The position numbers and the translations under genes were made by a program. Of a stretch of 40,403 nucleotides of DNA, positions 33,066 to 40,399 are shown piece by piece. The DNA is from Bacillota bacterium. Its GTDB lineage: Bacteria > Bacillota > Sulfobacillia > JAJZYS01 > JAJYTV01. The stretch is from NCBI GenBank assembly GCA_021793645.1, contig JAJYSJ010000021.1, positions 1 through 40,403 of the forward strand, written 5' to 3'. A model generated the notes under the pieces. The model was given only the letters and a program-made list of their open reading frames with translations. It was not told the origin of the DNA and did not search any database. Every line of letters begins with the position of its first letter. Position 1 is the stretch's first letter.

Positions 33066-33216
33066 CGAGGAGCTGCTGAAGCCTACCCCGATCGAAGCCG
33101 ATGACGACTTCACGCCCAGCGTCGGTCTCGACGACGGTCGTCGGTGTCGCATGCGAACCCAGGCGTTGGAGGTCTTGGATCCAGCCCTGCTGATCCGCGA
33201 TATTCCGGTCCTGCAT
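33066..33216 (-). pseudogene. Glutaredoxin/NrdH-like C-terminal fragment
   Basis: RNIADQQGWIQDLQRLGSHA followed by TPTTVVETDAGREVVIGFDR and GRLQQLLG matches the second half of NrdH-like glutaredoxins (TPT cis-Pro, GFD motif). The N-terminal half with the CxxC is not found in this frame. It lies just after the peroxiredoxin-like stop. Confidence 0.4.
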
Positions 33217-33233
33217 CTGAGGATGCTCGGGTC

Positions 33234-33790
33234 TCAGAGCACTGCGGGTAGACGGTGGAGTATTTCCTCCGCGCTGGGTCGGTCGGCAGGAGTTCGGCTA
33301 TCGTGGGCCATCTGAATCCGTTCCTGCGGCGTAACGAGGAAGTCGCCGCCCATTTGCAACAGATCATCGCCGAGAAGTGGCCGGTGAATCACTTCTCCAT
33401 GATGCCAAGCCTGCACGTAGCGCCAAAGTGCCATGGGATGGAACGCCTGCCTCCACGGGGCCCGCTGGAGTCCATACAGGCGATACACCTCGCGCTGCGG
33501 ATCACCGAGCACCGGGAATTTCAGGTCGTGCGCCTTTCGAAATGCAGCGAGATCCGGAATCGCGAGAAAGGTGATGAGGACGATTTCACACTGTCTGTCG
33601 CGGAACGGCTGCTCGAAGTGGCGGAACTCCGCCACATGCTCAAGGCACGGCACTCAGTGGCGATGGCGCAGGAAGATCAGCAGGCGCCATTTGCCCGCCT
33701 CCTTCGCAAGGGAGTACGGCTGGCCCGCGTGATCTGGAAGGGTGAAACGAGGCGCCAGATGGGTGCAAGCCGGCCGCCCAAATCCTTCAT
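33234..33790 (-). CDS. Peroxiredoxin-like (AhpC/TSA_2) selenoprotein with UxxC
   Basis: The peroxiredoxin frame LAPRFTLPDHAGQPYSLAKE, AGKWRLLIFLRHRH reaches UGA at 33656-33654 and continues VPCLEHVAEFRHFE, where family members carry CxxC, so the site reads U-V-P-C. Downstream: LGDPQREVYRLYGLQRAPWR, GGDFLVTPQERI. A hairpin GTGGCGG-AGTT-CCGCCAC begins 18 nt after the UGA with GU in the loop. The 5' end is unclear: a good start (ATG 33790 after GGAGG, MKDLGGRLAP) is one frame off, implying an indel near 33758 or a CTG start there. Likely reduces peroxides. Confidence 0.72.
33618..33635 (-). promoter_or_regulatory. SECIS-like hairpin for the peroxiredoxin-like gene
   Basis: A perfect 7-bp stem GTGGCGG/CCGCCAC with an AGTT loop; the loop begins 25 nt after the UGA, inside the range for bacterial SECIS elements. 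Confidence 0.6.
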
Positions 33791-33824
33791 GTGAATTTCG
33801 TACCTCCGCTCCGGTCTGGAAGAC

Positions 33825-34613
33825 CTAGACGCGTACGGCCGTGATCTGGCAGTAACCCAGGTCTCCTTGATCGATCATTCGCCCGATCGACTCCATGAGG
33901 TCTCGAGCGCTGTCGGCAGTCCAGGCTGCGACGGCGGCGTCAGCAGCTCGGAACGAGAGCCATGCGACAAGGGCGCTGCCCACGCGATTCACGAGGTTCT
34001 TGAGATCCCCCGATCGATCTTCACAGGTTGTGATACGAAACCCGTGCCCTTCAAGCAGATCCCGACAGCCGTCAATGGATCTGGCTCCAGAAAGGCATCC
34101 GACCCAGCCTGCGAGGTTGTTCAGGTCCTGCGGAAGGGCGCCTCGCCGGGTGACATCACTGAGCCCGACTCGTCCTCCGGGTCGCAGTACTCGCAGCCAA
34201 TCTCGAACGGCGTTCTCGGCAGATGGGAAGGTGCAAAGGGAGCACTCGCAGACGACCGCATCGACACTCCGATCCTCAAGCGGCAGAGATTCGGCGTCTC
34301 CCCTGCGAAACGTTATCAGATCGCTAAGTCCGTGGTTCTCGGTCAGTGTCTGCGCCCGTGCGATCTGGGCCTCCCCATAATCCACACCTGCCACCCGGCA
34401 CCCGAAGGTTTGCGCCAGGAGCCTAGCTGTTGCTCCCAAGCCGGATGCGACATCCACCACTGTATCTCGGGGTGTCAGCTCCAGCGATTGCCCCAAGCGC
34501 TTTGAGAGCACTGGTCCGCCGGGGTGCCAGTACTCCCCTAGAATGAGCTCGACCAGAGGGTTGCCGTACGCGATCGCGCAGCAACTCTTCAACGTGTCGC
34601 TGTCGGCCTTCAC
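33825..34613 (-). CDS. SAM-dependent methyltransferase, ArsM-like type
   Basis: About 262 aa, class I methyltransferase. SAM motif I DTVVDVASGLGATARLLAQT, acidic motif II VAGVDYGEAQ, RRGDAESLPL, VVCECSLCTF (motif IV) and LRVLRPGGRVGLSDVTRRG. N-terminal SCCAIAYGNPLVELILGEYW, HPGGPVLSKRLG. Cysteines (SCC, CECSLC, CLS) recall arsenite methyltransferase relatives, but the substrate cannot be assigned. GTG 34613 overlaps the radical SAM stop (GTGA), so both are co-translated. Last gene of a three-gene operon. Confidence 0.8.
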   Translation of the reverse strand: MKADSDTLKSCCAIAYGNPLVELILGEYWHPGGPVLSKRLGQSLELTPRDTVVDVASGLGATARLLAQTFGCRVAGVDYGEAQIARAQTLTENHGLSDLITFRRGDAESLPLEDRSVDAVVCECSLCTFPSAENAVRDWLRVLRPGGRVGLSDVTRRGALPQDLNNLAGWVGCLSGARSIDGCRDLLEGHGFRITTCEDRSGDLKNLVNRVGSALVAWLSFRAADAAVAAWTADSARDLMESIGRMIDQGDLGYCQITAVRV

Positions 34614-36064
34614 TTGTGGACTCTCTGAAGGTTGAATCGCATCTGTCCTTCGCGCCCTGCGCGGCGCCATGCGGCTATTTGCGTTCGCGCCTGCTCGCGG
34701 TACCCGACCGTGTTGTAGGCACAGAACGGGATCTGGCGGCCATCCGGCAGAAGAACCGCCTTGCAGCATTTCATGACGTTCTTCTGTGTGAACGTCCAGG
34801 GGTCCAGGAAGTCCTGCAACATGATCATGAACAGGTTGTCCGCGGCAGAACCGAGATCCTGGGGCCCGGTGATCCCGCACGCCGTGCACGCCTGCAACAC
34901 GTCCTCACCGAAGGCCGGTGTGCCTGGGACCGCAGCGGATGACCACAAACGTTCGAGGGCTCCTCGCACCTCCTCCTTGTCAGGGAGCACTCTATTCGCG
35001 ATGTAGTCCAGGTACTGTTCCATGTCGATCAGTCGCGCGATCGGAAGGACCTCCGACCCGCTGACGAACGCATAGCTCACGGAGTTGCACGTGGGAAAGC
35101 AGCACGGCACGGGAATGAAGTCGGTGCTTAAGAACTGACCGTGCGTCTGCTCGGCAATGCTCTGGATCACATCAGGTATCGTGATCCGCTCCAAAGGATC
35201 GTGGGTCAGATGCCGCCCAGAGTGGAAGGCCGGCTGAAAGTTGATGCCGCGCACCGCTGGGTGCGCGAGGCCGAACTCCACTATGCGGCCCACTTCGTGT
35301 AGATTGACCCCGCGTTCGATCGCCGGCACGAGGATCACGCTCAGTCCCGCTTCGGCCAAGCGATCGAGGGCCCGCAGCTTGACTGGCAGAAGATCCGGCT
35401 CTCCCCGAAGTGCTTCGCACGTCCCCGGTTCAAACCCGTCAAACTGGAAGTAGAGCGACGGACCTAGTGCGGCGATCTCCGCGAGGAACTCGTCGTCTGA
35501 GGCCAGCCGCTTGCCGTTCGTGTTGATCATCACATGACGGACGTTGCGTGCTTGGGCAGCCTCGATCATGGACAAAAGCTGCGGATGGATGGTCGGCTCG
35601 CCTCCGGAAAACTGGACGACCTCTGGTTGCCCTTCAGTCTCCACTAGGTGGTCAAGAATGCCTTCGACTTCCGCCAGAGTGAGACTGAAACCCGCTCCGG
35701 CATTGGCGAAGCAGAGCGGGCAGTCCATGTTGCACGCGGTGTTCACCTCAATGATCCCGACGCAGATGTGCTGGGCATGATCTAGGCACAGGCCGCAGTC
35801 GGCTGGACAGCCGTGGTTGATCGCGGTGGAGTGCTGGAGTGGGACCGTTCCCGGTTTGTTGAAACGCCCTGCGCTGACGTACGCCTCGGCATCGCCGTAG
35901 ATCCTCGCCTCGAAGAGGCCGTGTTCGGGGCATCGCTTCCGCAGGTAGACTTGGTTGTCGCGCAAGAGGATCTTTGCGTCGATGCTGCGTCGGCACTCAG
36001 GGCAGATGCTGCGGGTGAGTTCGTAGAACACCTCTCCGCTCGATGGCGCCCCCTGGATGGTCAT
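34610..36064 (-). CDS. Radical SAM enzyme, MJ0619/Tes-like family
   Basis: About 484 aa. An N-terminal zinc-ribbon-like stretch (SICPECRRSIDAKIL, KRCPEHGLFEARIYGD) is followed by HGCPADCGLCLDHAQHICVG, then the radical SAM cluster site CNMDCPLCF (C111, C115, C118) and VQFSGGEPTIHP. The C terminus is Cys-rich (VPCCFPTCNS, VMKCCKAVLLPD, IPFCAYNTVG). The HGCPxxCGLC arrangement is that of the MJ0619 group, whose members methylate or join unactivated carbons (tetraether lipid synthase is a relative). ATG with AAGGAGGTATCTC; it overlaps the thioredoxin-like stop (ATGA). Confidence 0.88.
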   Translation of the reverse strand: MTIQGAPSSGEVFYELTRSICPECRRSIDAKILLRDNQVYLRKRCPEHGLFEARIYGDAEAYVSAGRFNKPGTVPLQHSTAINHGCPADCGLCLDHAQHICVGIIEVNTACNMDCPLCFANAGAGFSLTLAEVEGILDHLVETEGQPEVVQFSGGEPTIHPQLLSMIEAAQARNVRHVMINTNGKRLASDDEFLAEIAALGPSLYFQFDGFEPGTCEALRGEPDLLPVKLRALDRLAEAGLSVILVPAIERGVNLHEVGRIVEFGLAHPAVRGINFQPAFHSGRHLTHDPLERITIPDVIQSIAEQTHGQFLSTDFIPVPCCFPTCNSVSYAFVSGSEVLPIARLIDMEQYLDYIANRVLPDKEEVRGALERLWSSAAVPGTPAFGEDVLQACTACGITGPQDLGSAADNLFMIMLQDFLDPWTFTQKNVMKCCKAVLLPDGRQIPFCAYNTVGYREQARTQIAAWRRAGREGQMRFNLQRVHK

Positions 36065-36381
36065 GAGATACCTCCTTGAGGGATGCGTTCTTTGGCAAGG
36101 ACCCCCCGCAAGAAGTTCGTGAGATCTGGAGCGCTTGGCACTACTCCCTGGCTGTAGACCTTGCCGTCGATCAGGACCACCGGAGGGTGATGGGCGCCTT
36201 GAGGCAGGACCTCGTGCAGATGTGTGAGCCAAGGTTTGATGGTTAGCACATCGTCGCAAAGTCCAACCTGTTCGCATGCCTGTCGCACAGCGGCGATCGT
36301 GAGATCACACTCATGGCAAACCCAGTCGGGAACGCGCAACCAGCCCTGCTGGCCGGTGATGCGGTAGACAACGATTTGCAC
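36061..36381 (-). CDS. Thioredoxin/glutaredoxin-like CxxC protein
   Basis: About 106 aa from GTG 36381 (AAGGAGGGG 5 nt upstream). WVCHECDLT gives C22-H-E-C25 as a redox or metal site, with VGLCDDVLTIKPWLTHLHEV and HHPPVVLIDGKVYSQG as the later strands (cis-Pro in HPPV). First gene of the operon, overlapping the radical SAM start by ATGA. It may feed electrons to, or deliver a metal or sulfur to, the next two enzymes. Confidence 0.75.
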   Translation of the reverse strand: MQIVVYRITGQQGWLRVPDWVCHECDLTIAAVRQACEQVGLCDDVLTIKPWLTHLHEVLPQGAHHPPVVLIDGKVYSQGVVPSAPDLTNFLRGVLAKERIPQGGIS

Positions 36382-36697
36382 AATGTCCCCTCCTTCTGGC
36401 GACGGCACCGATGCTTGTCCGCGGACTTGGTGGTGTACAACTCGTCGTTGCACGAGTGGTGAGACCTAACCCGTGCTTGAGAGCGTCTGCCTACCGTCAG
36501 GGTATGGTCGTGGAAGCCGTCTCACAGTAGGCTGCCTTACAGTACGTGCACGTTGGAAGCGCCAGGTGTCTCCGCGCTCATGTTCGCTGACCGTGTGGAG
36601 CCATGGCATTGTAGTGGGCGGTACATCAAGAGCGGCTGCCCGACCAAGGCCGTACAGTCGGATTCTCTTCAGGTGGAGACACAGGGGCTACACTTAC

Positions 36698-36912
36698 CTA
36701 CTGTCCAGCAGCCACATGGGAGGAGGGGGCTTGCCCCTGATCACGGAACGCGATCACCTCGCGCAGCTCCCCGAGCGTGAAGCAGATGGCGCGACCTGAA
36801 CGAATGAACGAGATGTCGGGCACGTCCTCGCCGTAGTCGCGGTACTCTCCGGCCATTTGTCGCGGCTTTTGGAGCAGCCCCTGCGCTTGATAGAAGCTGT
36901 TGGCTTTGGTCG
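36698..36912 (-). pseudogene. Degenerate MerR-family regulator
   Basis: FYQAQGLLQKPRQMAGEYRD, YGEDVPDISFIRSGRAICFT and LGELREVIAFRDQGQAP follow the MerR winged-helix pattern, but the first DNA-binding helix is replaced by unrelated sequence and the C-terminal metal part is missing. It points away from the intact MerR gene and shares its promoter region. Confidence 0.6.
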
Positions 36913-36952
36913 ACTGTCCAGTCCCACAGGTCCCACAGGCCAGCTCCCGCAT

Positions 36953-36984
36953 TGACCTTGCAGCATAGGGGAAGGTGTACTGTG
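36953..36984 (+). promoter_or_regulatory. MerR-type promoter/operator upstream of the regulator
   Basis: TTGACC at 36953-36958 and TACTGT at 36979-36984 are 20 nt apart, the long spacer of MerR-activated promoters, with the imperfect dyad ACCTTGCAG...GGGGAAGGT between them. It resembles copper/zinc-responsive MerR operators. Confidence 0.7.
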
Positions 36985-37004
36985 GTGGTCGAGGGGGACT
37001 CCAA

Positions 37005-37436
37005 ATGAGGACGAGTGTGCTGTCACGGAGCCTGCATATCGGACAACTTGCCGAGTGGATCGGGGTGAGCGCACGGACAATACGCTTCTACGAGAGCCAG
37101 GGCGTCCTGCCAGAACCTCAGCGGGATTCCGCCGGCTATCGTACGTATGGTGAACGCGATCTGGAGCGTCTGCGCTTTCTGCTGCGCGCCAAGGACGTGG
37201 GCCTGAGCCTTCCGGAGATCCGCGAGATCATTGCGCTTCGCGACGGAGGCGAGGAGCCCTGCGATCGCGTCCGCAGCCTACTCGATGAGAAGATCGCCCG
37301 TGTGCGGTCTCAGATCGAAGCCCTTCAGGCCATGGAGCAGGAACTCATCGCCTTGCGCTATGCCCCACCCCAGATTGTGCAGGACACCGCATGCTATTGC
37401 GGGATCCTCGAGCAGAGCCTGGCGTCCAAGACCTGA
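37005..37436 (+). CDS. MerR-family heavy-metal regulator
   Basis: About 143 aa. Winged helix LHIGQLAEWIGVSARTIRFY, ESQGVLPEPQRDSAGYRTYG, then the long dimer helix. Candidate metal ligands are C in EEPCDRV at the start of that helix and the pair in DTACYCGILEQ near the C terminus, the layout of ZntR/CadR/PbrR (Zn, Cd, Pb) rather than CueR. ATG 37005 with GAGGGGG upstream. It should activate the promoters at 36953 and 37518. Confidence 0.88.
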   Translation: MRTSVLSRSLHIGQLAEWIGVSARTIRFYESQGVLPEPQRDSAGYRTYGERDLERLRFLLRAKDVGLSLPEIREIIALRDGGEEPCDRVRSLLDEKIARVRSQIEALQAMEQELIALRYAPPQIVQDTACYCGILEQSLASKT

Positions 37437-37517
37437 AGTTAGCCGAGCAGTAGCCCCCAACAAGGTTCGCCTTCCGACGCGGTGACGAAGGAGACGTCCT
37501 GACGCACGCTCTTGCCC

Positions 37518-37549
37518 TTGACCTTCCACTCGCGTGAAAGGTTTAAGGT
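37518..37549 (+). promoter_or_regulatory. MerR-controlled promoter of the metal-export operon
   Basis: TTGACC (37518-37523), a 20-nt spacer, TAAGGT (37544-37549). In the spacer lies the dyad ACCTTCCAC-TCGC-GTGAAAGGT (37521-37542), one mismatch per arm pair. It stands 60 nt before the HMA gene and matches the upstream site in ACCTT/AAGGT half-sites. Confidence 0.78.
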
Positions 37550-37610
37550 CGGCGCGAGGGGCGATTTTGGATATCTACCCTCGTCCACTGAGTGTTGGGG
37601 GGAGACAATC

Positions 37611-37844
37611 ATGACCGAGAAGTGCGTGTTCGTCGTCGTCGGTGAGGAGACGATTCACTGCGAGAGCTGCGAGGCCCGCGTAGGCAATGCCTTGCGGCGC
37701 TTGTCTGGCGTGAAGGCGGCAGAGGCGAGCCACCGGACGCAGGAAGTGCGCGTCCAGTTCGATCCTGGGAAGACGTCCAGAGAAGCGATCCGTGAACGGC
37801 TCGAGGAACTGGGCTACGAAGTGCGCGCAGGAGAAGTGTCGTGA
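37611..37844 (+). CDS. HMA-domain metallochaperone-like protein
   Basis: About 77 aa, one ferredoxin-like heavy-metal-associated domain: ETIHCESCEARVGNALRRLS (CxxC) with VQFDPGKTSREAIRERLEEL, GYEV. Would bind soft metals and pass them to the ATPase. ATG start; the last codons overlap the ATPase start (GTGAGC at 37841), so the two are co-translated. Confidence 0.88.
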   Translation: MTEKCVFVVVGEETIHCESCEARVGNALRRLSGVKAAEASHRTQEVRVQFDPGKTSREAIRERLEELGYEVRAGEVS

Positions 37845-40072
37845 GCGCGGAGCGGCTGCAGCTCAAGATCGGTGGGATGGCCTGCTCCTTTTGCGCTGCC
37901 AGCATCACCAAGGGGCTTGGTCGGATGCCTGGCGTGCATGGCGCGAGCGTATCGCTCGCGCACGAGGAGGCGCTCATCGAGTACGACTCGGACCTTGTGA
38001 CCGAGGAGAGGCTCCGGCAGACACTCCTCGACCTCGGCTACACGATCCGCGACCCGCGCCGGGTGAAGGCGTACGAGGAGCAGCAGAAGGAGATTGACCT
38101 TCAAAAGGGCCGACTCATCCTGGCTGCAGTGTTTACTGGGATCTCGCTGGTCGAGATGGCCCTCATGTGGTCCGGTCTCGTACCGAAGCTGGTGCTGCAG
38201 CCCGTCCTGGCGGTCACCATGCCGCTCCTTGCGTTGCTCACCATCTTCGTTCCGGGCCTCTACGTCCTACGTATGGCGTGGCACTCTGTGCGACGTGGCA
38301 TCCTGAACCAGCACGTGCTACTCGAGTTCGGCGCTTTCAGCGGCCTCCTGGGTGGCGCGCTCGGGCTGGTCGGTCAGTACGGGCATATTGCGTCTTTGCG
38401 CTTTCCCGCGCCGGACTTCTTCGCCGTCGCCACCTTCATCACGACCTACCACATCCTCTCCGGCTACGCCTCGCTGCTCGTGCGCACAAAGGCGTCCCGC
38501 TCGGTGATGAAGCTCCTCGAACTCCAGCCGGCGATGGCCACGGTGATCCGCGCCGGCGTGGAGCAGGAGGTATCAGTGGAAGAGGTGCGCGTCGGCGAGC
38601 GCGTGCGCATCCGGCCGGGTGCGTCCATCCCCCTTGACGGACGCGTGTTGCAGGGCGCCTCTGGCGTAGACGAGAGCCTCGTGACGGGGGAGTCCCTGCC
38701 CGTCGACAAGGCGGCGGGCGCTGAAGTGATCGGCGGATCCGTGAACCTCACCGGCTCCCTGATCGTCGAGGTCACCCGCGTGGGCGATGAGAGCTTTCTC
38801 CAGCAGGTGGCGCGCCAGATCGAGGAGGCGCGGGCGCGCAAGCCCGGCATCCTACAGCTCGTCGACCGGGTGCTGGCCGTTTACGTTCCCGGCGTACTCA
38901 CTGCCGCCGCGCTGACGATCCTGATCTGGACGCTCGGTGCCTACCTCGCCACGGGACACGTCGAGATCGCGCGCGGCGTCTTTGCCATGCTGGCCGTCTT
39001 CGTCATGGGCTACCCGTGCGCGCTCGGGATGGCGACGCCGCTCGCGATGATCCGAGGTGGCGGTATGGCAGCCGAGCACGGCATCCTGATCCGCAGTGGA
39101 GAGGCATTTGAGGGCCTCAAGGATATCCGGCGCGTGGCCTTCGACAAGACCGGCACCCTCACGGAGGGTCGTCCGTCCGTCACACAGGTGGTACCGCTCC
39201 GGGACGCCACCGAACAAGATACGCTGCGGCTGGCGGCGTCCGCTGAGGCGCCGTCTGAACACCCGCTGGCCCAGGCTATCGTGCGGCGCGCCGATGCCGA
39301 ACGCCTTGACCGTCTTGATGTTCGGGACTTCGAAGCGATTCCGGGGAAGGGCGTTCGGGCTACCCTCGAAGGAGGACGGCTTTTGGTGGGCTCGCCGCGC
39401 CTGCTGAGGGAGGAGGGTATCGATCTCAGGTCGCTGCTACCCCGCGTCGACGCGCTGCAGGACGCTGGCAACACCGTGGTTGTGGCGGCGGAAGACGGGC
39501 TTCCGGTCGGGCTCATTGCCATCGCGGATACGATCAAGGCTGATGCGCGGGAAGCTGTGGCCCGCATGCGGGCTCAAGGAGTCGAGCCCATCATGCTCAC
39601 CGGCGACAACGAGCGGACGGCCAGGGCCGTGGCGCAGGCGGTCGGCATCTCGGAGTTCCGGGCGGAGGTGCTGCCGGAGGAGAAGGCGATGGAGATCCGG
39701 CGCCTCCAGGCGGGCGGGCGGCGCGTGATGATGGTCGGCGACGGCATCAACGACGGCCCCGCCCTGACACAGGCCGACGTCGGCGTCGCGATCGGCGCGG
39801 GCACCGACATCGCGATCGAGTCGGCCGACGTCGTGCTCATGGGTGAGCGGCTCGCGGCGGTAGCCGATGCGATGGAGATCGGCCGCAGTTCCTACCGCAA
39901 GACGGTCCAGAACATCACGCTCGCCTTCGCCTTCAACGGTGTCGGCATCCCCCTCGCCATGACGGGGCTGGTCGCTCCGATCTGGGCGATGCTAGCGATG
40001 GTGGTAAGCGTGAGTACGGTGCTTGCAAACTCGTTTCTTGGCATGCGATGGGTTGACACATTGCAACATTGA
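37841..40072 (+). CDS. P1B-type heavy-metal efflux ATPase with a YPC motif
   Basis: About 743 aa. N-terminal HMA domain (GGMACSFCAASITKGLG), eight membrane helices, actuator TGES (SLVTGESLPVD), phosphorylation site D435 in FDKTGTLTEG, SEHPLAQAI (HP motif) and GDGINDGPAL. The helix-6 site reads YPC (391-393, GYPCALGMATPLA) where copper and zinc pumps have CPC. The later helices keep AFNGVGIP and MVVSVSTVLANSF rather than the Cu-type YN...MxxSS. Metal therefore unassigned. Expressed with the HMA gene from the MerR promoter. Confidence 0.93.
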   Translation: MSAERLQLKIGGMACSFCAASITKGLGRMPGVHGASVSLAHEEALIEYDSDLVTEERLRQTLLDLGYTIRDPRRVKAYEEQQKEIDLQKGRLILAAVFTGISLVEMALMWSGLVPKLVLQPVLAVTMPLLALLTIFVPGLYVLRMAWHSVRRGILNQHVLLEFGAFSGLLGGALGLVGQYGHIASLRFPAPDFFAVATFITTYHILSGYASLLVRTKASRSVMKLLELQPAMATVIRAGVEQEVSVEEVRVGERVRIRPGASIPLDGRVLQGASGVDESLVTGESLPVDKAAGAEVIGGSVNLTGSLIVEVTRVGDESFLQQVARQIEEARARKPGILQLVDRVLAVYVPGVLTAAALTILIWTLGAYLATGHVEIARGVFAMLAVFVMGYPCALGMATPLAMIRGGGMAAEHGILIRSGEAFEGLKDIRRVAFDKTGTLTEGRPSVTQVVPLRDATEQDTLRLAASAEAPSEHPLAQAIVRRADAERLDRLDVRDFEAIPGKGVRATLEGGRLLVGSPRLLREEGIDLRSLLPRVDALQDAGNTVVVAAEDGLPVGLIAIADTIKADAREAVARMRAQGVEPIMLTGDNERTARAVAQAVGISEFRAEVLPEEKAMEIRRLQAGGRRVMMVGDGINDGPALTQADVGVAIGAGTDIAIESADVVLMGERLAAVADAMEIGRSSYRKTVQNITLAFAFNGVGIPLAMTGLVAPIWAMLAMVVSVSTVLANSFLGMRWVDTLQH

Positions 40073-40080
40073 AATATAAT
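40053..40080 (+). promoter_or_regulatory. Consensus promoter
   Basis: TTGACA (40053-40058), a 16-nt AT-rich spacer, TATAAT (40075-40080): a near-perfect housekeeping sigma promoter. Its -35 lies inside the last codons of the ATPase gene and it drives the SEC-C mini-protein 31 nt downstream. Confidence 0.85.
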
Positions 40081-40110
40081 GTGCCTAAATCCTTCGGGGA
40101 GGTGAACAGT

Positions 40111-40236
40111 GTGAGCGAGACGCCACGTCCCAACGATGCGTGTCCCTGCGGTTCTGGCCGCCCTTACGGGGAGTGCTGCGGGAAGATGAAGACAGCGGAG
40201 ACGAACGCCGAAAGCCGCGGTTGCGGCTGCCGCTAA
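40111..40236 (+). CDS. SEC-C mini-protein (paralogue)
   Basis: 41 aa: MSETPRPNDACPCGSGRPYG, ECCGKM, ending in GCGCR. One complete SEC-C zinc motif plus a short Cys tail; the protein at 30943 has two motifs. GTG start after GGGGAGGTGAACAGT. Its own strong promoter suggests high expression. Confidence 0.78.
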   Translation: MSETPRPNDACPCGSGRPYGECCGKMKTAETNAESRGCGCR

Positions 40237-40247
40237 GAGCAGCTCCC

Positions 40248-40285
40248 ACCCGAGGCACCTTTCCCTTTTGGAGGGTGCCTCGGGT
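40248..40285 (+). terminator. Hairpin after the SEC-C gene
   Basis: A 12-bp perfect stem ACCCGAGGCACC/GGTGCCTCGGGT with a 14-nt loop, 11 nt after the stop. No T-run follows, so terminator strength is uncertain. Confidence 0.55.
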
Positions 40286-40399
40286 ACCGTCCCAGAGCGC
40301 GGGTGATATCCGACTTCAACGTCTGTGATGCGTGGTACCGAGACACCATTGATGCCAATTGTTCAGCGACAGCGCGACGGGGATTGGAGGTGACCTGCA

